Assembly: GCF_040459645.1 (NCBI RefSeq)
Contig: NZ_JARVHQ010000003.1
Span: 1-64,000, forward strand
DNA: 64,000 bases
Direction of reading: 5' to 3'
DNA from: Bacillus cereus group sp. RP43
GTDB taxonomy: Bacteria; Bacillota; Bacilli; Bacillales; Bacillaceae_G
Below are positions 9,419 to 19,835 of this stretch, in pieces (within the stretch, counting starts at the first letter, position 1; each line of letters opens with the position of its first letter). The position numbers and the translations under genes are program-made. The notes beneath the pieces were generated by a model, which was not told where the DNA came from, searched no databases, and worked only from the letters and a program-made list of their open reading frames with translations.

Positions 9419-10351
9419 ATGACTATGCGTACAATAGAGAAACAATTGTCTACTTATATCCCATCTATTCCTCATTTATCAAGTGAGGATGTACAGGGAC
9501 TTCAAATATATCGAATACATGAACTGGATAAAACCTATGTATTCCATTCTTATGAGGAATTGGTTAAGTTTAAGCAGCGTTTAACAGAGGAACAGTGTGC
9601 CATACTCACTTTCATTGGTGTTCACACATCTGTTCGATTTAATCATTTATTATATTTATTCAAAGATAAATATTCACGTAAGAAAATAAATGATGCACTT
9701 CAAGGATTACTTTACTATCGTCTGATTGAAAAATGGCAAGTGGAAAGTTTTGAAATGGAGATCTTTGAAGAAACATATACGTTATCCGATAATGGTTATA
9801 AGCTATTAAAATACTGGCAAGGAAATATGTTCTTCTTTGCTCCAGAGCGTCTTGATAATCACGGTAAATATGTTCATCTACGTTATTGGCATGATATAGA
9901 CCTACTTTGCCACCTGCGCTATGCTCCATCCTTTATAGGGCATATTTTACATCCATCTATTAGTAAAGGGGTTTTTACCCCTCCTTTAAGTTTTGCTGTG
10001 CAGGGCGGAGTAAATCAAGAGTTTAATTTTGTTGTATACTCCACCTTATTAACAGATAAAAAGGATCGCTTAAAACGAATTATCGCTAGATGGAGAGAGT
10101 TCGTAGAGTCAGGTAAGGATGTTATCATAAAAGATTTAGGGAATAACCCTACAATCCTAGTTATTTATGTTTCTACTGAAAAACAAGCAAAGCAAATTAA
10201 TAATGAACTACTACTCGATTTAATTCCTGGTAAAGTATTGTTATGTATAGGAGAAACCTTGCACATACAAGGATTACAACATGCATTTTACCAGCCCCTT
10301 GCAGAAGGGGAGATTAAACAATTAAATACAAAGCTATTCACAACAAACTAA
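9419..10351 (+). CDS. winged-helix (Replic_Relax-like) protein
   Basis: This 310-aa protein has a winged-helix segment at residues about 55-130 (VHTSVRFNHLLYLFKDKY through YTLSDNGYKLLKYW), similar in build to the 2832 product and to replication-relaxation proteins. It starts 3 nt after the upstream stop with no clear ribosome site of its own, so translation is probably coupled to the 8432 gene. An in-frame ATG at 9425 is an equal alternative start. Its stop codon is embedded in a strong terminator. Confidence 0.65.
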   Translation: MTMRTIEKQLSTYIPSIPHLSSEDVQGLQIYRIHELDKTYVFHSYEELVKFKQRLTEEQCAILTFIGVHTSVRFNHLLYLFKDKYSRKKINDALQGLLYYRLIEKWQVESFEMEIFEETYTLSDNGYKLLKYWQGNMFFFAPERLDNHGKYVHLRYWHDIDLLCHLRYAPSFIGHILHPSISKGVFTPPLSFAVQGGVNQEFNFVVYSTLLTDKKDRLKRIIARWREFVESGKDVIIKDLGNNPTILVIYVSTEKQAKQINNELLLDLIPGKVLLCIGETLHIQGLQHAFYQPLAEGEIKQLNTKLFTTN

Positions 10352-10398
10352 GCCACCCTTACAAGCTATTGATTTCTTTTAAAGGGTGGCTTGTTGTT
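10350..10398 (+). terminator. intrinsic terminator closing the 4308-10351 operon
   Basis: AAGCCACCCTT pairs with AAGGGTGGCTT and is followed by TGTTGTTTTTT. Confidence 0.85.
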
Positions 10399-10766
10399 TT
10401 TTGAAACTATGATTGAAATATTTTAAATTATATTGCAATATTTAGATAAAAATATTTAGGTCTCACTAATTAATTTACTTGTGTTTCTCTTCATAAAAAC
10501 ATCCGGTTTTTAAACCAACAAAATAATGAATTGCTATTTGAAATTGCACGCTTTGATAAACAAAAAATCATATAATCTTTTCTATCAGAATATGGAGACA
10601 GTGTAGCCTTTTGCATTATATATCCTTTGGTTAATGTAGAACAATTTTAATTACGAAGCTTTCTATTGTTGAAAATGTCGGTTTTCTGCAAAAAGACAGA
10701 AGTAAATTCAAACCGTAGAAAAGAAATTTATCCTCTAAAAGTAGATTGTTAAAAAATAAAATACAA
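10399..10766. other. non-coding AT-rich gap
   Basis: I see no credible gene, ribosome site or repeat in these 370 bases between two convergent units. Confidence 0.6.
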
Positions 10767-10809
10767 AATAACTCCAAAATCAACTTTTATTGTATATTTT
10801 GGAGTTATT
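10767..10809 (-). terminator. terminator of the 1232-aa gene
   Basis: AATAACTCCAAAAT and ATTTTGGAGTTATT form a perfect 14-bp stem about 60 bp past the minus-strand stop codon. Confidence 0.65.
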
Positions 10810-10871
10810 ATCGTTTACTTAAGATTAACATAATTAACTTTTCTTTTTCATGCGGAAAGTAGAACCAATTA

Positions 10872-13800
10872 CTAAAGTAAAGGGGTAATAGTTGGTGCTG
10901 TATCCTTCATGCGACGAGCAGTAAACACAACTTGTTTTGATTCAGAATTATTCGATTCTGTATCTGTGTCCTCAGACTTCCAACCATAAGTACCCTTTGC
11001 AGTAATTTTAAACTCACCTATGAATTTGTTACCTAAATCTAGTTCAGGTTGAACATCGATTCCTTTGGTGTCTCCATTAACGTGCACACGCGAAGCTTCT
11101 GTTTTACTCTGAGTAGTAGTAATTGTTATCGTTTCTGTTTCTTGAATAACTTTAAACGTAAGGGTCTTGGCAAACTTATCCCTTGGAATTACAGCTTGAA
11201 AAGTACGTGGATACTTCCATGATTGTACCTTCCATTTCGCTTCAGTTGACGACAGTACTTCTGGAATTCCCATTGAAACTGCATTGATATGCACCAAAAC
11301 ATCATCTTTTACTCCAAAACCCTTAGGTACTAACATTGACACTCTGTTACCTACCTTTACACCAGACACCTTATTAAGATCATTTATCACTTTCCCTTTA
11401 TTTTCTAATACCGTTTCGTCCGAAATTAACGTCACTTCCCATTCTCCCAACATCACATCATTTGTGTCAAACTGAAACATAAAGTTAACCTTTTTATTAT
11501 TAGGTGATGTTTCCGATGCACGTTCTGCCTGCTTTTTTTGATTCTCTTTTGGTGCTGGCGGTACCGGTGTTGGTGCACTCGGTGTTGGTGTACTCGGTGT
11601 TGGTGTACTCGGTGTTGGTGTACTCGGTGTTGGTGTACTCGGTGTTGGTACAATCCCGGAGGCAGTAGGAGGCGCATTTGCCATTTTCACTTGCCCTGTT
11701 AGTAACTCACTCATAAGTATCGCACGTTGCTCAGGTGTCAGTTCCTTTGCACTACGGATCGTATTCATGAGACCTGCCGTTTGTGCATTTTTTAATCCCT
11801 GACCAGCAAGCTGGTTCGCATTATTTGAGAGATTTTGGAGATATGTGCCCAACTCTTTGATTCCAGACATATCACGAAATGGACCTAGTGATGAAAGAAC
11901 ACCTCCAGCAACGGAAAGTCCTGTCGGATCAGGCAACCCCTGCGGATTTACAATATTAACAAGATTTGCAGGGAACGGTGTCGGTACAGTTTCTTTCGTT
12001 ATATCCTGAGCCTTATCTCCTGTACTTGTCGGAAGAATTGCAGGAGGGCTATCAGGTATGGGAGAGTTCTGCCAATCCCAGAACCGACTCGGATCTATAA
12101 TCTCCGAAGCGTTACAATGACCTAGCTTTGCCTCAGCAAATACTCCCCGTGCGGGTATCGTAAGCAGCTGCTCTACGTATTCATTCAATATCGGTGCTTG
12201 CAGTAGACCTTTACTTCCTCCGAATGCACGTTCAAATAATTCAATCTCCTTAACATCCATCGCAGCTGTAGTCATTGGCATGACTATCTCATCTCCAACC
12301 ACATCAAGAACACGATTTTCCACAATATCAAACAAATTAAGGTTATTAATTTTCCAACTATCGAGACGAATGGCACGATCAGACTCAATTTCTGCTAACC
12401 AAATTGCTCGCCAATAGTGAGCACCGTGTGTATTAAGATGTCTAAGCAAACGATTAAGACAACAGCGCTCTTCCTCAGATAAATGTTCCTCTGGATCGAA
12501 AGTGACAACCTCCTCGTAAGGAACCACTTCAAATCTCACAGGTTGCCCCAGATAGCTGATTTTAATGTGGTTAGAGCTATCGTACATATTCCAAGTATCA
12601 TTAGCATTCACTGTCTTTACATGAATCTCTTTTAAGTCCCAATCATATGGATGCACCGAAGGATAATTATCATAACTCATTGGTCCTTGGTAAATCTCAA
12701 TTGCTTGAACATTCGTCCATCGCAGGTGATAGTTTCTAGGTCTAAACTTAATGGTGGTACCAGCATTGGGAGGAATTTGTATTGAACTTACAGCATCTTG
12801 AAAAGTAACGCCTAAATGATGCGCTGCTAATTGCACGTCTACAACATCACATATCACTGTTGGACCATTTTTTAGCTTTATCGTCACATGAACATCTTTC
12901 GCAGGTCCGTTTATCCCTGTGATAAAGTCAATTGAAAACTCCTCTAACATGTGTAAAGGTTTCTTTTCTACTTTCGCATTTTCATAATCAGCTTTTACTT
13001 GCAAGCAGACACGCTTTTCTAAAACTGATAGACATGGCTTGAGGCTTTCATCAAGCAAATTCGCGGCAATCACATCACGATAATTCTCGAGTACATATAC
13101 TTCCTCTCCATCAAAACTGAATTCTTTAATCTTCTGCTTAAGCATAAGCACGGGGCGTACAGACGTTGCACGTGTTACCAACCTTTGGTGCTGCAACACC
13201 TCATAGTAAAGAATAGTAAGTGCATGACTATGATTATAATTAGCAATAACTCGTGTCTTAGCTGTTGCAGATTCAGCCTGTTGCCCTTGAACAACTACGG
13301 TAGATGTAAGTTCTCGAGCAACACTTGATGCTTGGTGAAAAGCATCACCAATGTTCTGGGTCGTATCCGATATAAGCGATCGCATACCTTCTGATTTGCT
13401 AGAAGTACCACCAATACCACTAGCAATTCCTAAACCTAAACTTACAGGGCCAATTGGTATTCCAGCTCCAGCACTAAGCGAACCACCCGCCATAAAAGAA
13501 GAACCTTTTTGACTTTCGCGTACCAGCATGTTGACCGCTTCACTAAGACTACGATCTCGGTAAGTGGCATGATCGAGATCTTCAGATTCAGAGGTCTGTT
13601 CCGTCCGTTTAGCAACATCACGTCGAGACCAATCCACTATTGCAATATGTGTTTTCTCACCTGGCGCAAGTGGTACACTATATGCAATCTGTCCCAAAGA
13701 ATGCCCTAGCGGAAACCACTCTGTCTGGAATTGAATGACGTATCCAAGACGCACCATACCGTTAAATCCAATTCCAAGACCAGGGATAATGTTCGTCTCA

Positions 13801-14570
13801 CTTTTATCACTCTTTTTAGCATATGTAGTTTTTGAGGAGCGAACAATTTGCTGAAAGCGGATTAATCGAGTAGCAAGATTGCTCGGCAACAAGGTTTCAC
13901 AGCCATCTTCACCAATAAGTAAGGTGCTGGCCATAGAAAACGAACCAGGCGATAGTCTCCAATCCCTGATACCAGGTGTCTGCATTGAAGGCATGGGTGA
14001 CCATTCGGCTCTATTGGCGAGCTGACTTTCATCAAGATCCATACGAAGGGAGATGAAATCCGGTCCAAGGTCTCCTTCAACTATTGCATCAAAGGCAAAT
14101 AATTGATCCTTGTATGGCATGACTTGAAGCTGTCCCAGTTGAATAGTCAACCTTGGTTTATCATTTCCAATAAGGTTCTCTTCATCGAGGACCTGCTTAA
14201 GCCTTTGTACCAATTGGATTTGCCTTAGTGGGGTAAGATCAAAAGATGCATATCCAACATGATCTGTTCCTACAACACCCAGAGGTACCGTCGGCAGTTT
14301 TTTCTCTACCTTATCCTTTAGTCTTCCAAGTTGCTCCTGGTTTTCATCACAGAACTTGAAGTGCGCTAATCCATATAACGGCAACTTACTGATAGGTGCT
14401 GCTGTATTTATATGACGAGAAAAAACACCAAGCATCTCATACGGTATTTCAAGATCGAATCCCCAATCGAACGACGGCTCATTCTGAAAATCCGAAAAAT
14501 TTATCAAGCTTTTCTTGGTCCAAACAAGTGAATTCAAAGAGGAATGGTTGGAAAATCCTGAATTAGGCAT
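10872..14570 (-). CDS. large protein of unknown function with Pro-Thr-Ser linker
   Basis: I do not recognise this 1232-aa protein. It has no signal peptide. The middle (about residues 260-440) holds [20 protein letters not shown] and then a Gly/Ser-rich helical stretch ([20 protein letters not shown]) that could insert in a membrane or pack as a core. Around residue 985 a PTPST repeat forms a flexible linker to a C-terminal, probably beta-sandwich, region. By eye the gene is richer in G+C than its neighbours, suggesting transfer. The start at 14570 follows GGAGATTAGG and directly overlaps the end of a 30-codon reading frame, suggesting coupling. A secreted toxin or structural particle protein is only a guess. 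Confidence 0.8.
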   Translation of the reverse strand: MPNSGFSNHSSLNSLVWTKKSLINFSDFQNEPSFDWGFDLEIPYEMLGVFSRHINTAAPISKLPLYGLAHFKFCDENQEQLGRLKDKVEKKLPTVPLGVVGTDHVGYASFDLTPLRQIQLVQRLKQVLDEENLIGNDKPRLTIQLGQLQVMPYKDQLFAFDAIVEGDLGPDFISLRMDLDESQLANRAEWSPMPSMQTPGIRDWRLSPGSFSMASTLLIGEDGCETLLPSNLATRLIRFQQIVRSSKTTYAKKSDKSETNIIPGLGIGFNGMVRLGYVIQFQTEWFPLGHSLGQIAYSVPLAPGEKTHIAIVDWSRRDVAKRTEQTSESEDLDHATYRDRSLSEAVNMLVRESQKGSSFMAGGSLSAGAGIPIGPVSLGLGIASGIGGTSSKSEGMRSLISDTTQNIGDAFHQASSVARELTSTVVVQGQQAESATAKTRVIANYNHSHALTILYYEVLQHQRLVTRATSVRPVLMLKQKIKEFSFDGEEVYVLENYRDVIAANLLDESLKPCLSVLEKRVCLQVKADYENAKVEKKPLHMLEEFSIDFITGINGPAKDVHVTIKLKNGPTVICDVVDVQLAAHHLGVTFQDAVSSIQIPPNAGTTIKFRPRNYHLRWTNVQAIEIYQGPMSYDNYPSVHPYDWDLKEIHVKTVNANDTWNMYDSSNHIKISYLGQPVRFEVVPYEEVVTFDPEEHLSEEERCCLNRLLRHLNTHGAHYWRAIWLAEIESDRAIRLDSWKINNLNLFDIVENRVLDVVGDEIVMPMTTAAMDVKEIELFERAFGGSKGLLQAPILNEYVEQLLTIPARGVFAEAKLGHCNASEIIDPSRFWDWQNSPIPDSPPAILPTSTGDKAQDITKETVPTPFPANLVNIVNPQGLPDPTGLSVAGGVLSSLGPFRDMSGIKELGTYLQNLSNNANQLAGQGLKNAQTAGLMNTIRSAKELTPEQRAILMSELLTGQVKMANAPPTASGIVPTPSTPTPSTPTPSTPTPSTPTPSAPTPVPPAPKENQKKQAERASETSPNNKKVNFMFQFDTNDVMLGEWEVTLISDETVLENKGKVINDLNKVSGVKVGNRVSMLVPKGFGVKDDVLVHINAVSMGIPEVLSSTEAKWKVQSWKYPRTFQAVIPRDKFAKTLTFKVIQETETITITTTQSKTEASRVHVNGDTKGIDVQPELDLGNKFIGEFKITAKGTYGWKSEDTDTESNNSESKQVVFTARRMKDTAPTITPLL
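11566..11655. repeat. six tandem 15-bp repeats encoding PTPST
   Basis: The unit GGTGTTGGTGTACTC occurs six times in a row (11566, 11581, 11596, 11611, 11626, 11641), the outer copies being slightly changed. The unit is a multiple of three, so slippage would change linker length without breaking the frame. Confidence 0.9.
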
Positions 14571-14572
14571 AA

Positions 14573-14665
14573 TTATATACCTAATCTCCATTGCTTTTTA
14601 CAATAGCGCGCCTTATTTAACATTTCAGTATTCAAATTATCTTTATTATATAAAAAATTGTTCAT
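14573..14665 (-). CDS. possible 30-aa leader peptide
   Basis: An ATG after a good GGAAGGTG site opens a 30-codon frame that ends 2 nt before the ATG of the 1232-aa gene. The arrangement suits translational coupling, but so short a frame could be chance. Confidence 0.35.
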   Translation of the reverse strand: MNNFLYNKDNLNTEMLNKARYCKKQWRLGI

Positions 14666-14982
14666 AGATTCGGTTCACCTTCCTTATAATCTCTCTAGAA
14701 TTATTCGTATTCCTTTGAAAAAATATACAAATAACAATATGGTTTAAACTAAATATTCTTTATATGTAATATATAAAAAGATAAGTTCATAAGTTATGTA
14801 CAATTAGTAGTGGATAATATTTATTGCATACACAAGATTAATAAATTTACCACTCACTTGCATATAACTCTATACAAAGTGCGGATTTTACGAAATAATA
14901 TTCTTTGACACCTCCAATAAAACAGCAATATATACAAATATAATTATTTTATTGGAGGAATACATAAGAAAGGAGCACTACA

Positions 14983-15270
14983 TTGCTACGTATACAAAGA
15001 GGGTACATGTACGATCCAGATGATAATGAGGTAATTGTTAACGAAATTTTCTACAACGCTGCATCCGAACAAAAGCTCGGAAGTAAAATGGGAGTGTTTG
15101 CTGCAGACAAACTACCTACTTCCATTTTTAAAAAAGTTCAAGAAAACGAAAGTATGTCATACATGGAAAGTATGGAAGTAGAAGAAGAAACCATTCAAGA
15201 AATACTTTGTTATTTAGACCAAAATCAAAAGCCAGAAAAACTTTATTTTGAAATGCAGTACATGAACTAA
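14983..15270 (+). CDS. hypothetical protein
   Basis: This 95-aa acidic soluble protein is not recognised. The TTG start at 14983 is supported by AAAGGAG (14969-14975), 7 nt ahead. It is alone between the 1232-aa gene and a leader RNA copy. No terminator with a clean T-tract follows, only an imperfect inverted repeat (AAGAGGGGATTTT near 15288, AAAATCCCTTCTT near 15353). Confidence 0.6.
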   Translation: MLRIQRGYMYDPDDNEVIVNEIFYNAASEQKLGSKMGVFAADKLPTSIFKKVQENESMSYMESMEVEEETIQEILCYLDQNQKPEKLYFEMQYMN

Positions 15271-15436
15271 CACCAAGAACTGAAAATAAGAGGGGATTTT
15301 TAGCAGGGGAAACAGGGGCACTATTATTCAATACATATAACAGCTGCATAGAAAATCCCTTCTTATCTTCGTTCAATCAAAAACAATTGAATATCATATA
15401 AAAATAGATTAATATGAAACTATATTTATTGTTTAA

Positions 15437-15611
15437 TTGATTCTGTTTATTCCCACACCTTATGCGTTGTGGTTGAGTTGTAGAAGCAAGTTGCGTCTTG
15501 TTTCATTTATGAAAGGGCTTCTTTGAGCCGATTAGTGTATATATAGCTTATTTTGCTATACACATTTTTAATCGACTTGAAGAAGCCCTTTTTGTGTTGT
15601 CTTCAAGTTCG
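15437..15611 (+). ncRNA. leader RNA element, copy 1 (orphaned)
   Basis: This 175-nt segment is nearly identical to 36872-37048. It can fold as CCACACC/GTTGTGG, then GAAGCAAG/CTTGTTTC, then a long arm beginning GGGCTTCTT and closing AAGAAGCCC followed by five T. The last arm is an intrinsic terminator. Copy 2 lies just ahead of a gene, whereas here the downstream gene is gone and IS231 lies 53 bp beyond. A regulatory leader (attenuator or antiterminator target) is inferred from the conservation and the terminator. Confidence 0.6.
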
Positions 15612-15664
15612 GAGTTATTGTATAGCACCTTAGGCGATTATTTTATTACTTAGGGGGAACATCA

Positions 15665-17299
15665 CATGCCCATCAACTTAAGAATTTTCACTACCCCCAA
15701 GTGTCAAAAAACGTTATTCTTTCTAAAAATCTAGCTAGAAAGGGTGACATTTTTTATGAATCTTTCGATTCAAGATGAATTACAACTATTTTCTGAAGAG
15801 CTGTATCGTCATTTAACCCCTTCTTTTTTGGAAGAACTCGCAAAAAAATTAGGTTTTGTAAAAAGAAAACGAAAGTTTTCAGGAAATGAATTAGCTACCA
15901 TATGTATCTGGGTAAGTCAACGTACAGCGAGTGATTCTCTCGTTCGACTATGCAGTCAATTACACGCAGCCACAGGCACTCTTATGAGTCCAGAAGGACT
16001 CAATAAGCGCTTTGATAAAAAAGCTGTTGAATTTTTGAAATATATTTTTTCTGCATTGTGGAAAAGTAAACTTTGTAAAACATCAGCGATTTCAAGTGCA
16101 GCACTCACGTATTTTCAACGAATTCGTATTTTAGATGCGACGATTTTCCAAGTACCGAAACATTTAGCTCATGTATACCCTGGATCAGGTGGTTGTGCAC
16201 AAACAGCAGGTATCAAGATTCAATTAGAATATGACTTACACAGCGGACAGTTTTTAAACTTCCAGGTAGGGCCTGGAAAAAATAATGATAAAACATTTGG
16301 AACAAATTGCTTAGATACCTTACGGCCGAGGGATCTGTGTATTCGTGATTTAGGCTATTTTTCATTGGAAGACTTAGATCAGATGGATCAACGTGGCGTG
16401 TGCTATATATCAAGACTTAAGTTAAACCATACCGTCTATACGAAAAATCCGTTTCCGGAATACTTTCGAAATGGGACAATCAAAAAACAATCACAGTATA
16501 TCCAAGTGGATTTAGAGAACATTATGCACACATTAAAATCAGGACAAACGTATGAAATAAAAGAGGCGTATATTGGCAAGAACCAAAAACTATTTACAAG
16601 AGTAATTATCTACCGATTAACAGAGGAACAAATACTAGAACGCAGAAAAAAACAAAGCTATACCGAAAGTAAAAAAGGGATTACGTTTTCAGAAAAGAGT
16701 AAACGATTAACGGGTATCAACATATATATTACGAATACGCCTTGGGAGGTGGTTCCGATGGAACAAATCCATGATTTTTACTCCCTTCGCTGGCAGATCG
16801 AAATCATATTTAAAACGTGGAAATCTCTATTTCAAATTCATCACTGGCAAACTATCAAACAAGAGAGATTAGAATGCCATGTGTATGGAAAGCTCATTAC
16901 CATTTTTATCTGTTCTTCTACGATGTTTAAGATACGCCACCCTTTGTTGCAAAAGCACAAAGCCATTGGGATGATTCAAGATCATCTATCCCTGTTATAT
17001 CAAGTAATACAAAAAAGCACCCAAGATTTAACAAAGATTTTAATCCGTTTGTTCGACCTCCTACAGAAGAATGGACGGAAATCTCATCGTTATGAGAAGA
17101 AAACTATCTTTGATATTATGGGTGTCGTTTATGAGTATAATCGTTTTGGAAAACAAAAGAAAGCTGTATAATTTTTAAAATGGTACCTAAATAGGTATAT
17201 TTGGCATGCTCAGTTTTAAGGATAAATAGTATTTTAAGAGTTTTTTAGTCTGTTTGAACGAAAGTTCATTTTGTGTTCGTTCTTAAGTTGATGGGCATG
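15665..17299 (+). mobile_element. IS231-type insertion sequence (IS4 family)
   Basis: The element is 1635 bp, bounded by perfect 20-bp inverted repeats: CATGCCCATCAACTTAAGAA at 15665-15684 and its complement at 17280-17299. It has one transposase gene. Size, ends and protein match the IS231 group typical of B. thuringiensis. The 12 bp on either side (GGGGGAACATCA left, GGGTCTGTGTAG right) are different, so there is no target duplication. Confidence 0.93.
15756..17171 (+). CDS. tnp: IS231-type DDE transposase
   Basis: This 471-aa IS4-family transposase cuts and joins the ends of its element through a DDE site. It is close to full length for IS231 (about 478 aa). Visible family features are the first acidic motif in RILDATIF (about residue 128) and the YREK-like block in [16 protein letters not shown] (about residue 342), which carries the glutamate. 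The ATG at 15756 gives the usual IS231 N-terminus; an upstream in-frame GTG at 15744 is less likely. There are no frameshifts, so the element may be active. Confidence 0.93.
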   Translation: MNLSIQDELQLFSEELYRHLTPSFLEELAKKLGFVKRKRKFSGNELATICIWVSQRTASDSLVRLCSQLHAATGTLMSPEGLNKRFDKKAVEFLKYIFSALWKSKLCKTSAISSAALTYFQRIRILDATIFQVPKHLAHVYPGSGGCAQTAGIKIQLEYDLHSGQFLNFQVGPGKNNDKTFGTNCLDTLRPRDLCIRDLGYFSLEDLDQMDQRGVCYISRLKLNHTVYTKNPFPEYFRNGTIKKQSQYIQVDLENIMHTLKSGQTYEIKEAYIGKNQKLFTRVIIYRLTEEQILERRKKQSYTESKKGITFSEKSKRLTGINIYITNTPWEVVPMEQIHDFYSLRWQIEIIFKTWKSLFQIHHWQTIKQERLECHVYGKLITIFICSSTMFKIRHPLLQKHKAIGMIQDHLSLLYQVIQKSTQDLTKILIRLFDLLQKNGRKSHRYEKKTIFDIMGVVYEYNRFGKQKKAV

Positions 17300-17334
17300 G
17301 GGTCTGTGTAGTAATGTAGCAAAAATGGAAATGG

Positions 17335-17530
17335 GAATTCAAACGCCTAAGTTTAGTGGGTATATTGAGCATAATCACAGGTCATAGAATTAGCGAAGCT
17401 TTACAAATTGATTGACAACAGAACCTTTGTATCTCTCTTCATCAGAATTAGTTATTCATTCGGAAAAGGCGATAAAAAACGAACTGGTTTATTAGATCAA
17501 AAAATATACAAGCATAAGAAAACTATTTAG
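17335..17530 (+). pseudogene. degraded tyrosine-recombinase fragment
   Basis: Just beyond IS231 one frame reads VGILSIITGHRISEALQ, the arginine I box of tyrosine recombinases. A second frame a little later gives IRKGDKKRTGLL, resembling the beta-hairpin after it. Stops and a frame change separate them. The fragment is too short for full identification and may be the remnant of the site IS231 entered. Confidence 0.4.
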
Positions 17531-17640
17531 TAGAACGAGTTTTACTAAATTACAAAAAATCCACTTATTTGTTTGTATCAAATAGAGTATGAACTGTCTC
17601 GCTACCCCATATATGTAATCAGTATAGAAAGCTTGGAAAT

Positions 17641-17680
17641 AAATCGTCACATCCCTTTTCATATGTGGGTGTGACGATTT
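17641..17680 (-). terminator. intrinsic terminator of the acyltransferase gene
   Basis: AAATCGTCACA pairs with TGTGACGATTT. The hairpin lies 8 bp past the minus-strand stop codon and may work in both directions. Confidence 0.75.
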
Positions 17681-17687
17681 ATTTTCA

Positions 17688-18836
17688 TTACTTTTCTCCT
17701 TTCTTTATTTTCCCAGCAATTTTCGCACCTGTTTTGGTTGATGGGATTTCAATAAAATAGTAGGAAAGACTTGCAAATACTAATGAAACTATAAAACTTA
17801 ATAATAAAATAGAACTGGTTGGTATCAAATCATCTAATAAATGTACCGTAAATAGAATAATTGGAAGATGTACTAAATAAAGACTATATGAAATTTCCCC
17901 TATATAATGAATAGGTTTCCATTTTAATATATTAGTTAATCTTATAGAAGCTAAACTGATACTAATGAATAGTACCGCCCCTATAACTGTAAACCAATCA
18001 TCAATAATAAAAATATGAGCTAAAGAAACATTGTAAAACAGAAAACTATATGAATACAGGCAAACAGCTAGTAATAAAAGAAATCCTTTAAATAATGTAT
18101 TTTTCTCTTTTAACCATTGAATAATAATTTGATAGTATTTAGCCAATAAAGCTCCTATCATAAAGATTCCAATATAATGAATTGTAAAACCTAAACTTGT
18201 TACTCCGCCAATAGACAGAATTGGAATATGCAACAAAATTAAACTAATAATTGAAAGAAATCCCGCAAAACAAATTACATTTTTCCAATTAAATCGTAAT
18301 ACAACCATCATAATGAAGGGGAAAATTATAGAAATTCTCATTTCATGAATAAGTGACCAAATAACAGGATTGAGTTGCTTGGTATCATAACTTCCAATGA
18401 GAAAAATGTGATTTAAGATGTCTTGTATGCCTATTTCCGTACTCCATATACGTGTAACAAAATTACTACCACCTTGCAATGAATTACCAATAAAAGGGGA
18501 TGCTAATAAGGAAGCAAAAATTAATGTTATAATATAAGGAACGTATATTCTGAAAAAACGCCTTACAACATATGGAATATATTGTAATCGGAAGTTCTCT
18601 CGATAATATGGTAAAGCTAGTACAAAACCACTTAACACAAAAAATAAAATGACTGCCGCATGTCCATCAAAAATAATATGTAACGGACTATATTTAACTA
18701 TATTCAACCAAAAATAATCCATACTTTTACTTGTGTTTGGTTCAAAATATGGATAAATATATAGCAGATGACCAAAAACTACTGTCATAGCAGCCATACC
18801 TCGCAATGAATCTAATTGTACTAAGTGTCGTTTCAT
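17688..18836 (-). CDS. acyltransferase family 3 membrane protein (OafA/YrhL type)
   Basis: This 382-aa integral membrane protein has about ten hydrophobic segments. The N-terminal LDSLRGMAAMTVVFGHL, with the RGxAxxxVxxxH pattern, is the family signature; the histidine is expected to be catalytic. Such enzymes O-acetylate or O-acylate cell-surface sugars. There is no sugar-synthesis neighbour, so the substrate is unknown. It is a single-gene unit with its own terminator. Confidence 0.9.
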   Translation of the reverse strand: MKRHLVQLDSLRGMAAMTVVFGHLLYIYPYFEPNTSKSMDYFWLNIVKYSPLHIIFDGHAAVILFFVLSGFVLALPYYRENFRLQYIPYVVRRFFRIYVPYIITLIFASLLASPFIGNSLQGGSNFVTRIWSTEIGIQDILNHIFLIGSYDTKQLNPVIWSLIHEMRISIIFPFIMMVVLRFNWKNVICFAGFLSIISLILLHIPILSIGGVTSLGFTIHYIGIFMIGALLAKYYQIIIQWLKEKNTLFKGFLLLLAVCLYSYSFLFYNVSLAHIFIIDDWFTVIGAVLFISISLASIRLTNILKWKPIHYIGEISYSLYLVHLPIILFTVHLLDDLIPTSSILLLSFIVSLVFASLSYYFIEIPSTKTGAKIAGKIKKGEK

Positions 18837-19393
18837 TTACTGTCTCCTAACTAAATATACTATTTCGGCGTACCATCAATATTTCGGGTGTGTGTAGTAA
18901 TAGAACAAAAACTGACACTAATGCTTGTTTCGTTCTTAATTTTTGAAGCACTTTTTTGGAACTTGAGATAGGTAATCTCTTCATATATTTCATATACAAT
19001 TTTAGTGCACATTGTATACAATATCAATTGTTTTTTATCACTTATTTGGATCCATATTTTGTACTAATAGTAAGTTTTAGTATATTCATATCATTTACAT
19101 GGCAAACAGCTTCTCCGTGCTGGTGACTGAGTAGGTCCAGCTTCCGGTATAGGGAATGCACAGGGAAAATGCTTGAAATGATTATTTTCACAGTTTTTCA
19201 ATATTTACACTTTCCTTATAAAAAATTAATCACGATATAATCTATGCGGTCATAAAGATAGATCTTCTAGTTAAATAGCATACAGACAAACTCTGTCTTG
19301 GAAAATTCAAACTTGACATAAAGGTTATTTTTTATTCCAATATGGAAAATATCGTATTCAGGGGGAATTTGACGTGCGTTATTTATGAGAAAT
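18837..19393. other. non-coding gap
   Basis: I see no gene in this 550-bp stretch. The segment 19100-19180 is richer in G+C than its surroundings and may be debris of a mobile element, but I cannot name it. Confidence 0.5.
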
Positions 19394-19421
19394 GCATTGT
19401 ACATATACATATGTACAATGC
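19394..19421. promoter_or_regulatory. 28-bp palindrome upstream of the ThiF cassette
   Basis: GCATTGTACATAT and ATATGTACAATGC are perfect complements around AC. It lies 55 bp ahead of the 19476 start with no T-tract, so an operator is more likely than a terminator. Confidence 0.5.
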
Positions 19422-19475
19422 TAGAGACAGTCCTATGGCTATAATTCTAAAAAAAGGTCTTGATAAAATGGTGAA

Positions 19476-19823
19476 ATGTTACTTCTTACAAAGAGTAAAC
19501 AAGTAGTAGAGGAAACACATCATGACTATGAGCTATTTCAATTTATGTGCAAGTTAGAGATGAATCACATATATGAAGCACTAGAAGGACAGGAGAATGA
19601 TACCTATATTGATTTAAACGCGCATCAAGTATACGTACATACACTTATTGAGCAGGTGAATTTACTTCAATATGCTGTATCCATTGTGCAAGAGAAAGGA
19701 GTCGTTCATGCTGCATCGATACTATTGATGCATTCATTTGACTTGTATACCGTGCATAGGATTACAAATTTATCAATTCCATTTCTACGAAATTTAGAGA
19801 ATACACAATCAAAAGAAAATTAG
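19476..19823 (+). CDS. hypothetical protein next to ThiF remnant
   Basis: This 115-aa helical protein is not recognised. Its ATG has only a weak AAAGGT-like site. The gene is immediately followed by the AGGGGGA ribosome site of the ThiF-like gene, so it belongs to that cassette. ThiF genes on plasmids are often grouped with small partner genes (PRTRC or E2/JAB-type cassettes), but I cannot match this one to a named partner. Confidence 0.5.
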   Translation: MLLLTKSKQVVEETHHDYELFQFMCKLEMNHIYEALEGQENDTYIDLNAHQVYVHTLIEQVNLLQYAVSIVQEKGVVHAASILLMHSFDLYTVHRITNLSIPFLRNLENTQSKEN

Positions 19824-19835
19824 GGGGATATAAAA

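Noticed and set aside
15128..15376. 82-aa minus-strand frame
   Set aside because: It overlaps the plus-strand 14983 gene, which has a good ribosome site, and lacks one itself.
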